Assembly: GCA_019916065.1 (NCBI GenBank)
Contig: CM034244.1
Coordinates: 33,231,433 to 33,295,432, forward strand
DNA from: Vitellaria paradoxa
Lineage: Eukaryota > Streptophyta > Magnoliopsida > Ericales > Sapotaceae
Direction of reading: 5' to 3'
Length of the DNA: 64,000 bases
Positions 12,554 through 24,584 of the stretch are shown here, one piece after another. Numbering within the stretch: position 1 is the first letter of the stretch; every line of letters begins with the position of its first letter. The notes beneath the pieces are model-generated. The model had not been told where the DNA came from, did not search any database, and saw nothing but the letters and a program-made list of their open reading frames with translations. The position numbers and the translations under genes were made by a program.

Positions 12554-13429
12554 TATGTAGCAACCGTTACACAATTGTTCTTAACAAAATGATGGACCCT
12601 TCCACTTTCGAAATTTAAGATAAATAAAATTGAATTCTAGATGTTAAGGTTACTGATTATTTAGCAAGGTTTAATTTTTGAATTTATTCAAAAAAGTCAT
12701 TCCCTAGTTATTTGTTTACTAATTAAACCATTTCTTTCATATATAAGCTAGTATTGGCCAGTGCAATGTAAAGAATTTGTGTAAAGTTCTAAATTAATAA
12801 AAAAAAATTATGATTGTAATATAGAAATATTATCAACCCCGACTTTTTTTATTTATGGCATGATTTTTGCACTTTCAAAAAAAATTAGAATTCTAAAGTT
12901 TTAAGTGGTTTTCAAAATTTTAAATTGCTTTATAATTTTAATATTTTTTATATTTTAATTTGGTGTCGAAAAATTTTGATTAAGAGAGGAGAAGAATAAT
13001 TGCACATTTATACAAACATGTTTAATAATTCAATTCTAACATATAATTATGTGTAAAGCTTTTGTATTTGCTATTTAAATAAAGTTAATAGTACCTTGTA
13101 AATACCATATTATCATATAAAATAAAATAATTATATTAAAATATATGAATATTATTATTGAATATTAATGGGCTTGTCATTATTTGACAATGAAGAAATA
13201 AACAATAAGAAGGAAAAACAAGATTTTAAACTTACAATTTTCGAAGACAGAATTTGAATGCACTTGATCAAATCTAGTGTTATATACAATGTGCTTAGTA
13301 CTATGAATTCCAACAATTACTGTCTTTGTATCCTTCAAATAAGAGAACAAACGAGCTCTTAGACACACTCATAGCCGATCCGATCTCTGTACCTGAGTCT
13401 ATGCAACACAAGAATTTAGGATTTGAAAC

Positions 13430-16400
13430 TCATCGTTGCGTTATAGAACCAAATAGCTCTTGAAACGAGCGCTTGGGAGCTTCGACGCGAGCAACAATCT
13501 CCACCACTTTGTAAAAAGCTTCTGGCTGAATCAACGCCTCAACTGCAACTTCAGCTACTTGATCCCTGGATATGGAACCTTCAAACAATGTATCCTATAA
13601 ACAGAGCTCAAATTAATAATGCATGATAGAACATAACAAACTGACATAAATAAATAAATAAATAATAAAAATAAAAATTACCTTTATCCCGACACAAAAG
13701 GTAAAAATTACTAAACCCAAATTACCTTTATCCCGACACAAAAGGTAAAAATTACTAAACCCCCGAAACTTCAAAAACGTACATTTATTATGCCCATTAT
13801 ACTTAAAATAAAGTCATGAACAATATCGAACTTTCAAGTAAAAAGACAAAAATATTCTCCATTCAAAGTTACATAGAGTCAGAGGTGCAAGATAGATAAT
13901 GTGAAATACAGGTGTATAAACTTTTTAAAGATTTTAAGGGGCCGTTTGGCTCACCAACTTTTATCAATTTTTTTTAATTTTCACAAAACCAACTTTTACC
14001 AAATTTCTCTTACTTTTACCAAATTTTCTTTTTAAACTTTCTCCAACTTTTTTTTTTTTAACTTAAAACACCCAACTAACGAATACAATGTCACGTGTCA
14101 CTCATAAATGCAAAGTTTTATTTATTTATTTTTGCTTTTTTGTTTTGTTTTTGTTTTTGTTTTTGTTTTTTTTTTTTTTTTTAAGTGGTGTCAAACGGAT
14201 CCTAGAGCCAAAACTAGTATCTTTAATAAATTTTTTAATGTTTTCACCCTAATCGAAAGTACCAAGTTCGTAAAAGTAAGTTCCTAGATTCAAAGTGTAT
14301 TAGCGATTTTTAACATTGGTATAGAGAGCGTAAAGACAATTAACCTTATTTGGGTAAACACGAAGGTGTCTCTTATGAATATTAATTTTTACCTCTGGCT
14401 CCATGACTATGTTTCCCTTTGGAGGGTCATTTCTTAATCCACCAGGCCGAATAATTGTGTAGTTAATACCGGATTTCCTGATATGCTGCTCCGCCTGAAG
14501 CTTTGCTATCAATGTGAGCCCAAACACATTGAGGAATATGTAAGCTGGATTAAACAACTGTCCCATTGCAGCTCCATTCACTAAAATGGAACTAATAAGG
14601 ATGAATCTGTTGACACCAAGCCGGCGGCATGCTTCGACAAGGTTTACTGTGCCAAAATTATCAACCTGCCAAGAAAATAAAAGATTTACATAGTAAAACT
14701 ATTAACAGCAGAACAAGATGAGATTGAAAACAGGAGTTTCAAACATTGGCAAGATGAAATTTCGTGAATGGAACCAAAATGGAAGTTCAACTGTGTTTGT
14801 CTTCTCCATCACAGTATATATTGGTCCAACCATTTAAATGCAGTTGAGATGAGAATTGTAAGGTGGATGTAGAGTAAAATGAGAAAAGATAGGATTAGTT
14901 AGGATAACAGGATTCATGAAAGGGTAGAGGTAGCACCAATTTAATATAAGGTACTGTTTATAATTTTACAAAACTTCAAAAATCTCTACAAATCTCTATA
15001 AAATTCAAATTTTTTGCTCATTCCACAAATTACAAGGCTGCAACTTTTACAAATTTATAGTCACTTTTACAACTCCAAACACCCCCTAAATTGAGAGAAA
15101 AACAATTTAGGTGATTTTTTTCATACACAACAGACAGCCACATCTGCCAATTAGTATCAAAATAGTGGGTACTGCAAGGGGGTGTGGTATACTAAAATTG
15201 AAGTAGGAAGAAATAACCAAAAAAAAAAAAAAAACATGGTCACTTTGAGCTTTATCACCTCTATGCATGCTACGGAATTGTTAGAATTGAAAATGCAGTA
15301 GTCATGGAAAGCCCAAAATTCGATCTATTTTTCTATTCATTTTTTCCCTTCATCTTCCATTTGTACTCTCTTGAAAACCCATTTTTTCACTTGTGATGCC
15401 TTTGGGTTGATTTTGAGCTTTAAGCATTGCAGGATCTAATCTCAGATATAAAACATCCAACTGTGTTGCTAAATTTTCTTTATGTTACCCAAATTAAATA
15501 TTATTTTTTGTAGGATGAGTCAAATTTGAGCATCGAGTTGGATTTTGTTTAACAAAGCCATGACTTATGCGCCAATCATGAAATTCCATTACAAGCTCAA
15601 ACAAACCCTTAACTGATTTATGAATGGAGCATAATAAGAATTTCAATTTGAGAATCAAAATTTAACCAGGGAAAACTCCCCAACCATCAGTTGCACGTGT
15701 ATATTGTTTCACACATTAAAACAATATTCAAATTCATTAAATGAACCAAAGGATACATCCCAGACCCAACCAACATACTGTAAGGAACACTTGAATGTGA
15801 AACTTTAATTTGAGGTGGCATTCAAGCAAATGATGTTGATCCTATAGCAAAAGAATTACAACCAACAATATTTGTTTGTTAACAAATTTCCTTTTTTTCA
15901 CTCATTCCTTTCAAGGAGAACTCAGCATTGCCTATAGTCGGTGTTTTCAGCCAACTCTATGCCTCCACTTCAACAACTGGGGATTCTAATATAACCTTCA
16001 CAAGAAGTGTTTATCTAATTTTTTCAGTCCATCATTGTTGTCATCTCAGAATCCATTCTTCAAATTAAAACACCCCCAGTTTTCATTCTTCCAAGAGAAT
16101 GAATCATGCAGTGTAAGAGAAAATAACAAATTGAAAGCTAATCAATTGAAAAATGCAGGCTTTTTACAAAATAAACAGGAAGCCTAGAAATGTTACTTTT
16201 AAGTCAAAATGTCAACTAGACGTCTCCAAGTTTTTATTGATTTTTTTTTCCCTCCTCTTGTGGAGGGTGTAGGAATCAAAAATTTTATTATGGAAGTTTT
16301 AAAGTTTACTATTTGTTGAAATAGCCCATTGTTGTTGGGTCCAATTTTTAATAGCTTAAGCTTTTTGGATAATTGCTAATTCAACCTGATATCATAGCTC

Positions 16401-19400
16401 TGATTCTAAGAGAATTTGCATCAAAGTCTCGTTATCAATATTTTTGAGCATTAGAATTTTGTTTTTTCTATCTCGTAAGTAACATATTATTGGATATGCA
16501 TCAAGGGACACCACCTGACCACAATTTAAAAAAAAAAAAAAAAAGAGGAAAGAAAGCTTCAAGTGAAGCCTAGGAATGCAAATCCATACTCTCAACAAAA
16601 TAGAAAAAGCTATCCAAATCGCAAACACTACCAACATAAAACCACCTATACAAAATAGACAACATCAAATTTTCTTAAAAATAATTTCCTTTCAGTTATG
16701 TATCAGTAACACCATCTGCCATCAATCCCAGTCCAATTTATAAAAATTACATAACTTATGGTGGTATCCACCGAGTTCCAAGACTCGTAGTTGGAAAAGT
16801 TGCACTCCATAGACTGCAATGACTAGCATACTTAAGAAGCCAAACAAGGGTATTTCATTTTTAATCGTGATAAATTATCGTATGTGATAAGACCTGCTCA
16901 AGTCTAAATTCCACATCAAGAAAAATTAAGTTTAGATTGAACATTTTTTGCCCTACATAACTTAAATCAAAAAATGAAAAAAGAGGAGATGAAAAAGTAC
17001 CGATCCATAAAAATCCCATTACTAGGTGATAATAACATTTTATCTTTGAATTTGAACCATAGGCCATAAAGGGATAAAATTGAACATCAACAAAATTAGG
17101 AACAACATTAAGAGCAACAACACACGAAACTAACCTTCCATGGAGCCAGTAAATCCCAAGAAGGCCGAAAACCCGTCGCACATATTACAGCATCTGAGTC
17201 ATTACCAATAGCTTCAGCTATCTTTGTTGAGCCATCTGTTACATCTGCTTTCACCTGCAAACACATGCATTCCCAGACAAACCAGAATCCTCATATGGTT
17301 AGAGAGGGCCTCTTCAAATCCTCTCTTATACTCAAACTGACTGTTAAAGTCACTAAAATCATTGAAATGTCAAATGCATGTTATTTCAATGGTGTACTTC
17401 ACACATGATATGTGTGGACATTGGAGGTCAATAAAATTGCAGTCATATTTATCTCCAGCACCAGACAATCGTAATTTGGATCATTTTTGTTTCTTTAATA
17501 TGTGGCTTGGATTCCCTAAAATCAACACCATTAAATTGGATAATTGAATAGGAGCTTTTTAATCTGCAAGGTTTGTCTAGTAAGTTTTTTCAAATATGCC
17601 AATTGTTGGGCTTCCTCACCTCTTTGATGTCTACAAAAGTGCCTCTTAAATCACAGTGCCATTACAACCTTAGAGGAGTAAACAAAAAGAAAAAATATAT
17701 ATATAAATAAAAAGTCACCAAATGAGCTTTCCTATCATTTATGTTTAATGCCAAAAAGCTCCCAAGTCACTATTCTACTTTCTGAGCGACAGAAAGGGTG
17801 TCCTCAGAAAATTTAGTTGACCAAGTTACAGATTTGAACCCGGGAATAAATTCATTACCAAGTATGCAAGTTATGCTATCAGCTCCATAGTTTTTGACCA
17901 ATACCATCCAAGCGTCCAACAAAAAGAATCAATTCCTAATTTTTTTTTTTATAGGGTAAGTTTAATTAATTCCTAATTCCTAGTGTCAAAAAGCTAGACC
18001 TCTTCAAATTTTGAAACATAATTCTGAGATTTGCAATTTGATTATTACGTACAAACTTTTGGAACCATTAGTAGGGTTACATAGATATAAGGAACAAAAT
18101 GTATTCATAAAAATTAAACAACCACCACTTTTGTTTTCCATTTTAGCCTAAATTGCATTTTTTTTTCTATGCAATCATGCATGAAAACAATATAGTTTGC
18201 CGTCCTTCGAGATGCAGCACAATCTATTGAATTCCTGAGTGAGGCGATTGTACCTAAATTGTGGCGACAGAGTCAACATTAAATTCCCAGTTGTCCTACA
18301 AGAGGCTTCTAACATCCAAGATTCATTTTATGTGCCACTGCTTTGACTCGGGAATATGCTAAATTAATTACTCTTACTACAAAATCAAATTGTATGGAGT
18401 CGAAGCACATCAGAATGAATCTTTTCAGAGTCTTTGCGTTATGCATAAGTACTATTATCATCAAAATTACGATATACATTTCCTAAGAAATCTTATTGTT
18501 CAAGAATTTAGGGAATAACATTTTCCATGACTTTGGTATATTATCAACAATTATGTTTATGTCTTAAAATGACACTAAACACAAATTACAACAATAAACT
18601 GAAACTCAATTGAGAAATCAAATCTCAAATGTCAACTGCCATAAGTACTTACAATTTGAAGATCGGTGCCGTTGAAACCTGAAATCTTGCTTTCACCTTA
18701 TCAAATATATTTAAAATTTTAGCCTCAAATGTATTTTTGTTATAGGATTCCGTGCACACACACAAACCCACAAAAAAAAAAAAAAAATCTAGCTTGCTGT
18801 CCGTGGAGATGTAGCAACTATAAGCAAAGTGGCCTTAGTTAATTTGTCATGACAATGTCAAGTTAAGCTCCCACTTTCAACATCCAGCAATCATTTACAC
18901 GCCAAGGTCAACAATGAATTAATTATTAACCTTACCACAAAATCAAATTATACGAACTCTTTTTTTTTTTTTTTTTTTGAATATTAAGGTCTGCTTACGT
19001 GTATCTTAATTAATCCTGAAGTCCTGGAATTAACGATTGGTAAACCCTCTAGTGATTTTGAGTAAACTCAAACTAGTGACCACTAGAAGCAAACATCTTA
19101 TCAGGGTTAAATCAGTTGAGCTACCACTCGGGTTAAATCATATGAAACTCAAGCACCACTTAATGACTCTTTTGACGATCCTGGAGATGAGTACAATCAC
19201 CATTTTTCAGTGAAATCCTTGAAATCACAATTCGTTGTTAGAAATTGGTATTTATTTGGGGCTGTGGGGATTACTTTTCTATAACTTTGGTATATTATCT
19301 GCAATTATGTTTGTTTGCAATAAGGGGCTAAAAAAAGACAAACAACGACAACAAACTGAAACCAAATTGAGAAATCAAATTCCAAATGTCAATGGACCAT

Positions 19401-19868
19401 GAATATACTAACAATTTGAAGATCCGGGTTGCCATCTGAAAAGTTTGTTTTAGCTGTATCAATGTCCCGAACACCGGCCTTGACAGCAAAACCCTTGGCC
19501 AGAAGCTGCTGAACAATCCTCTTCCCAGTGTTTCCAGTGGCACCAGCAACAAAAATTTTCTTCTTTTGAGCGACACCCACTTCTTCTTTCTCTGTAGTCT
19601 CACGTCCCTCCATCTAAAATCAAACAAAGAAACACAACAAATATAAGAACCCTGCGAAGGCAGTTGAGTCCTTGAAAATCACTATCTGGGTTCCCAAGAA
19701 AAAGGAAAAATAAAATAAAAATAAGGAGAGTGGGGAAAAAAGATGTACCATTGTTGCTTTGAGTTGGAAAGACTGGGGATTAATGGGAAAGGGACTGAAA
19801 GAGATGGGTTTTCTAGTGAAAGAGAGTGTGTGAAACACAGAAGCTCTGAGAAACAGAGCAGTGGCCAT
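13430..19868 (-). CDS. Chloroplast NAD(P)-binding Rossmann-fold protein, At2g34460-like (five exons)
   Basis: Minus-strand exons are 19749-19868, 19413-19613, 17135-17254, 14393-14665 and 13430-13594, joined at GT/AG borders in frame into 292 residues. Residues 1-40 are rich in Ser, Thr, Phe and basic residues with almost no acidic ones, as in a plastid transit peptide. The dinucleotide-binding loop GATGNTG is at residues 64-70, in the order KKKIFVAGATGNTGKRIV. Later landmarks are KADVTDG, ICATGFRP, LVNGAAMGQ, YTIIRPGGL and a C-terminal KVVEIVARVEAPKRSF. These match from memory the Arabidopsis plastid protein At2g34460, an atypical SDR related to flavin reductase/NmrA-like proteins and reported in plastoglobules. 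Its substrate is not known to me. No stop or frameshift was seen. Introns 2 and 3 are over 2 kb and hold repeats. A second Met at 41 could start a form lacking the transit peptide. Confidence 0.95.
13675..13762. repeat. Exact 44-bp tandem duplication in intron 4 of the plastid gene
   Basis: Two adjacent identical 44-base units, 13675-13718 and 13719-13762, each contain CTTTATCCCGACACAAAAGG. There are no differences between them, which points to a recent event. They lie about 80 bases inside the intron from exon 5. Confidence 0.9.
13938..14202. mobile_element. MITE-like element in intron 4 of the plastid gene
   Basis: It starts GGGGCCGTTTGGCTCACC and ends GTGTCAAACGGATCC, giving partial inverted ends, with TAA on the left and TAG on the right. 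The interior is T-rich, with TTTTTGTTTTTG repeats. It is non-coding. Confidence 0.45.
14950..15086. mobile_element. Tourist-like MITE in intron 3 of the plastid gene
   Basis: It begins GGTACTGTTTATAATTTTAC and ends ACTCCAAACACCCCC, with TAA on both sides. The interior resembles the family at 11525 and 49381 (AATCTCTACAAATCTCTATA). Confidence 0.45.
17700..17900 (-). mobile_element. Possible tRNA-derived SINE in intron 2 of the plastid gene
   Basis: On the minus strand a GATAGCATAACTTG A-box-like motif (about 17870-17885) is followed by a GGGTTCAAATC B-box-like motif (about 17835-17846), at a spacing like that of tRNA promoters. A T-rich tail comes after. No target duplication was identified. 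Confidence 0.35.
18180..18790. repeat. Diverged tandem duplicate (unit A) including a copy of the 3' end of exon 2
   Basis: This block aligns in the same order with 18790-19460 (unit B, which contains the true end of exon 2). Shared landmarks are AGTTTGCCGTCC/AGCTTGCTGTCC, CTACAAAATCAAATTGTA/CCACAAAATCAAATTATA, CTTTGGTATATTATC and ACAATTTGAAGATC. The copied exon end at about 18655-18710 is decayed but keeps a GTAAGT donor on the minus strand. Unit A lacks the SINE present in unit B. Confidence 0.75.
18960..19134 (-). mobile_element. tRNA-derived SINE with poly(A) tail
   Basis: On the minus strand the head has an A-box-like GAGTGGTAGCTCAACTG and a B-box-like GTTTGAGTTTACTC. The body ends in a 19-base A run (T run at 18960-18978 on plus). 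Flanks carry a diverged duplication: AAATTATACGAACTC at 18945-18959 and AAATCATATGAAACTC at 19135-19150. The duplicate block at 18387-18410 has a single uninterrupted copy followed by GAAGCAC, the empty site. Confidence 0.75.
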
Positions 19869-20430
19869 GGTTTGTTGCTTCTTTGTAAATTATAATATCT
19901 TTTCTTTTTTGTTTTTAAAGTTAACAAGAAGCTGTACTGAAGCCACTTGGCAAAAACGTGATTATTACTCATTCGAGTTGAATCAATAAATAATAATTTC
20001 ATATTACAATAACTTATTTTGTTAAATTTAAATCCATTACTGTTGAAATAATACTTTGTGACAAATATGATTTATTTTATTCAATTAAAATTATGCTTTA
20101 ACAAATAATAATTAATTTTACAATAATTTATTTTATTGAAATATTTTATGAAATTAAATTTTAATAAAATATTGATTATTATTCAAAATATATTTTGTAT
20201 ATTTAATTTCACTTCATTTAATATAATTTAATTCATTCAGTAAAATATATTAAGAATTGACTTATTAAAATCTGAAATTAATTACGATCAAAATGGTAAT
20301 TTATGATTAAAATGAATTATGTTATTAAATTAAATTATTTTTAGTAAATAATAATTACATATTACAGTAATCTATTTTATTAAAATTAATTACTATTTAA
20401 AATAATACATTGCAACAAGAATAATTTATT

Positions 20431-20922
20431 GGATAAATTACGCCTACATCTCTTTAGCGTTTGAGTAATTACATTTAATACCCATAACATTTAAAAGTTA
20501 CTCTTACCTCCCTTATTTTGAAATGTTGTTAACATTGATCCCCTTTCGATAAAATTATTTATTAAAATTTAACATAAAACGTCAAACTAACTAAAATTTT
20601 GATATTTTTTTATTTTATCCCTTTCTCTCTCACATCTCATCAATTTTTTTTGTAAAAATTCTCAAAGACTTTTTGTTTTTACTTAAATTTTACTTATTTT
20701 TTGGAATTTTTATAAAGAAAACTAAGAAAAATGTGAAACGAGAAGGAATAAAATAGAAAAAATACCTAATTTCATTTATTTTAACATTTCCTATTAAATT
20801 TTATCGAAATGTGGTCAATATTAACAACATTTTCAAATAAGGGAGATAAGTATGACTTTTAAATGTTGTGGATGCTAAATGTAATTACTTAAAAGTTAAG
20901 AAAAAATAAATGTAATTTATCC
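20431..20922. mobile_element. Mutator-like miniature element with long inverted repeats
   Basis: Inverted arms of about 130 bases begin GGATAAATTAC and end GTAATTTATCC. The element is flanked by a perfect 9-bp duplication TAATTTATT (20422-20430 and 20923-20931). Long terminal repeats with a 9-bp duplication are typical of Mutator-like elements. No coding sequence is present. It lies about 560 bases upstream of the plastid gene's start codon. Confidence 0.75.
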
Positions 20923-20931
20923 TAATTTATT

Positions 20932-23675
20932 TTATTAAATTAAATAAGGTACTTGTTCTATACCCATTTAAAAAGTGGTGTTTCATGACAAGCACAATAA
21001 GAACTTATTTATTAGAAATTACAAGATCTACTCATTTAAGTCAAGTGGATAAATAAGTTTATATTGCTGACATACCACCATGTAAAACTATGATTGTGGG
21101 GCATTGTGCAACGATCCATATCTCCATAATACAATAGTATCTTGGAGTTCTCACGAAATTCAGTACCCTCACAACTTTAAAATGCATTGTATTTTGTAGA
21201 TGTTAAATATTATAAATATGTTACTTCCTTCCTCTACCTAAGCGATGTGGGAGAGAATATATTATTTCTCTACTTTACCCCTTACTTCACTCTCCCACGA
21301 ATAAAGTTCCTCACAGGTAAGTCCCTCACAGTCTTTAACAAGTTGATTAGTGGTGATATAGGAAGATAGTTGTAATAGAATAAAAAACAACAATGTTTGT
21401 AAGTAAATATAGTAGTTGCAACAATAATGTTAGGGAGTAGTGGTGATTATATTGATAGGTATATCTTTATAATGAGTGGTAGATGATAGTTACAATAATG
21501 ATTAATTATTAGGTAGTGGTGACAATATCAAATGTGTCCTAAAATAGTGGATAGCGATAATAATAATGACAACAACAATTGTGGTGACGATAGATAGAAT
21601 GAGTCAATGAATAATAGAGATGATAAATGATAACAATGGTAGTGGTGATAGGTTTATGGTAAAAAAATAAACTATGTTACCATTTGTGATAGAGACAGCT
21701 TTGATAAAAGTAATAAAATTAGTAATGATATCGGGTGATGGTAATTGATAATAATGATAATTAATTAGCGATGGTGATGGCTCATTATTAGTTATTGTAA
21801 TGATTAACGAGCAGTTGCACCTATGAGAACTTTTTTTTTTTCCTTTTAATTGAAGATTTAAAAAATTTTGACAATAAAAATATTACCAAAAATGACATAA
21901 AGAAATTAGTAAACAATAAAAATATAATCAACCAATCTTAAGGCATTTAAAGTAACAAATAAATTATAGTATTAGAATGTTACAAGGTATTAAGGAACTA
22001 TTTCTACTAAACTCAAAAATTAATGCTACGATATTCATTATAGTGATGCCATTTCTCTACCAAGTCTGTTGCCATAATTGCTTAGAAAAGTTTTAAAGAA
22101 TGAATGAACTAACAAATTATGACAATATCTAAAGAACAATTGACTATGGAAGCCCCTTAAGGTATAAATTTTGACTTGATACATAGATTTAGAATTTTGT
22201 AGAATTATTACATTGCTAAACTTAATATTTTTTTTGGCAATACTTGAATTTTTTATTTTCCAAATTTATTACAATTATTGGGACAATTGATTTGATTAAT
22301 TTATTTGAGCTAGATTTGGGGTTTAAAATTGATTTTATGTTTTACTATTTGACCTAATTACACCTACCTAGCTCAATTACCTTCACTTGCTTTGAATTTA
22401 ATCAAATCAATTTGATCTTGACCCACCTTTCATTTTCTTCCTTCTTGCATACTAGTCTTTCTACATCCAGCAAATTCTCAGTACTCCTATTGTCCTGTGT
22501 GTCTTAGTTATATATAGATCAGGCCTCTTCCTATTTGTGCGTCACTTTCAGATGGATGGGACCAAACCAGAAGACCTTCTAGAATGGACCAAGTCGGTTA
22601 GGACCCGAGCAAGCAGGTCGATCATCCTCTTAATAGTTGTCTAGCCAATCAAGCTATCCCAAGCAAGGTCCAAGGCCCAAGCGAGTTGATCATCCTCTCT
22701 TGTGAATCAACGGTCATTACTAAACTATAGATAACAACCTATCTTAAAGTCAAGGGCAACAATTATGGAATCCTCATATACCCCATAATTGTGTGGAAAT
22801 TTTGCCACTCCAATTAAATGCCAACTTATCCTAACTTAATAAAAATATAAATAAATCAAAATTAAACGATAATTTTAAACTTGTTATTAAATTGTATTTA
22901 ATAAATATAATGTATAATATCAAATTATGAGAATAAAATTGAGATTGATTCAATTAAGTAATCATTTGGAATTAATTCCAAAATTTGGCAAATCAAATTT
23001 AATCCAACTTTTTTTAAGCTTACTACTCAAGCCCCGTTTTATAACATTTATATTTACTGTTTTTTTATTTATGTTTACAAATTTTTTAAAAATAATCAAA
23101 AAAAAAAGTTTTTGTTAAACCAATAAAAAAATAAAAACTTAAATAGAAAAACATAAAAAAATGTTTTCACGATAACTTTTTTCTGTTAGAAATATTTTAT
23201 CAATTTTAACATTTTGTTTATTTTAATTGCATCATGTTTAAATAAATTATTTTATTTAAATATTTTATTAAACCAAAATTGTTTTTAATAAATATTATAA
23301 TTAAAATAATTTAATTTAATTAATTAACTACATTAATTAAATATATTTTATTAAATTTAATGTTTTAAAAATACGAAAATTAAATATTTCATTAAAACAA
23401 AAATTAATCACTGTAAACAAAATTACATTTTCAAATATAATTTTCATTTTAGAAAAAAAATGACAATGAAAAAAAAATCAAAAAGTATAAACAATTAAAT
23501 ATAAATAAAAAAGGACAGTGTCACCAAACGAATCTTAATAAATCTAGTTAAAAAATCACAACTATGTTGAATTGATTTACATCCTTATTTACAAATAAAT
23601 TGGGTCGCCATTTCTTCTTCCTAGTAACCTGTTATCCATTACCACAATATGAGAACTGATGAGAAGAGTAAAAGG
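20932..23675. other. Intergenic stretch without a recognised gene
   Basis: The stretch is AT-rich. A purine-rich low-complexity zone of imperfect GATAAT/GTGGTGAT repeats runs from about 21400 to 21810. A GC-richer block at about 22500-22780 (repeated GGTCGATCATCCTCTT-like text) may be a retroelement fragment. No domain, RNA gene or clean element ends were found. Confidence 0.5.
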
Positions 23676-24584
23676 TAGGGATGTCAATGGGACCGGTACA
23701 CGAGGGTACCTGACTCGACCGAACTCGATGAAAATCCGTTAGAAAATACTTTAATGAGATTAGGACGGGTTTGGGATTGAAATTTAATACATGTATAGGT
23801 TTGGGATGGGTTTGGGATTGAAATTTAATACCCGTGTGGGTTTGGGACGGGTTTGGGATTTTTTTATAGGGTACCTGATACCCAATACTCAATACTCGTT
23901 TATACTTATAAGGTACCCGGTACCCGTAAAATACCCCTAAAGTACCCGTTTAATAAAATAAAATAAAAAATATACATTTATATATTTATAATTATAATTT
24001 TATCCCTAAGATAAAATTTTTAAACTTCTGAAGTCAAGATTATTTATACTTTGTTGGCAATCGCATTTGGTTTTATTGGGATAATTCATTTGGACTTGTT
24101 TAATTTATGATTTGTTGTATGTTATTTTTACATATCATGGATTGTTCCAACTTCTATATTAGATTTGGAAGTCCTTTATAAAATGTGATTCCTATTATAC
24201 TATTCCAAAGGTATGTTCTTGTGTATTTTGTATATTTATTTCTATTATTTATAGTATATTTTGTTTATCTTTTAAAAAAACTTAAAGATCCTTTGACCAA
24301 TAAATTTGTTCAATTTAATAAATTTAATATTTTTGTCACTTCCTAATTTTTTATTTTTTATCTCAAATTGGGTATTTAACAGATACTTAGTAAGTAATTT
24401 GACTAATTGAACATAAACGGATTTCGCGGGTTTGGGACAGGTTTTACAAGTTTGGGACGGGACGGGTTTGAGATTCTAACTAAAAAAATAAACTGATTTG
24501 GGATGGTAATGGTAACAAAAAAATAAACGGGTTTGATAATGAGATTGGCTAATTAGGCGGATACTCTACCCGTTTACATCCCTA
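23676..24584. mobile_element. Non-autonomous hAT element
   Basis: It begins TAGGGATGTCAATGGG and ends CCCGTTTACATCCCTA, near-perfect inverted repeats. It is flanked by GTAAAAGG and ATAAGAGG, an 8-bp duplication with two differences. Subterminal GGGTTTGGGATTGAAATTTA and TACCCG units are repeated. Its end sequence is very like that of the larger hAT element at 59898-63101 (TAGGGATGTAAATGGG). There is no transposase; the frame at 23632-23892 is made of the repeats. Confidence 0.75.

Noticed and set aside
13675..13762. Possible CRISPR-like direct repeats, here and at 48171-48382
   Set aside because: The units are contiguous tandem copies without unique spacers, in a plant genome.
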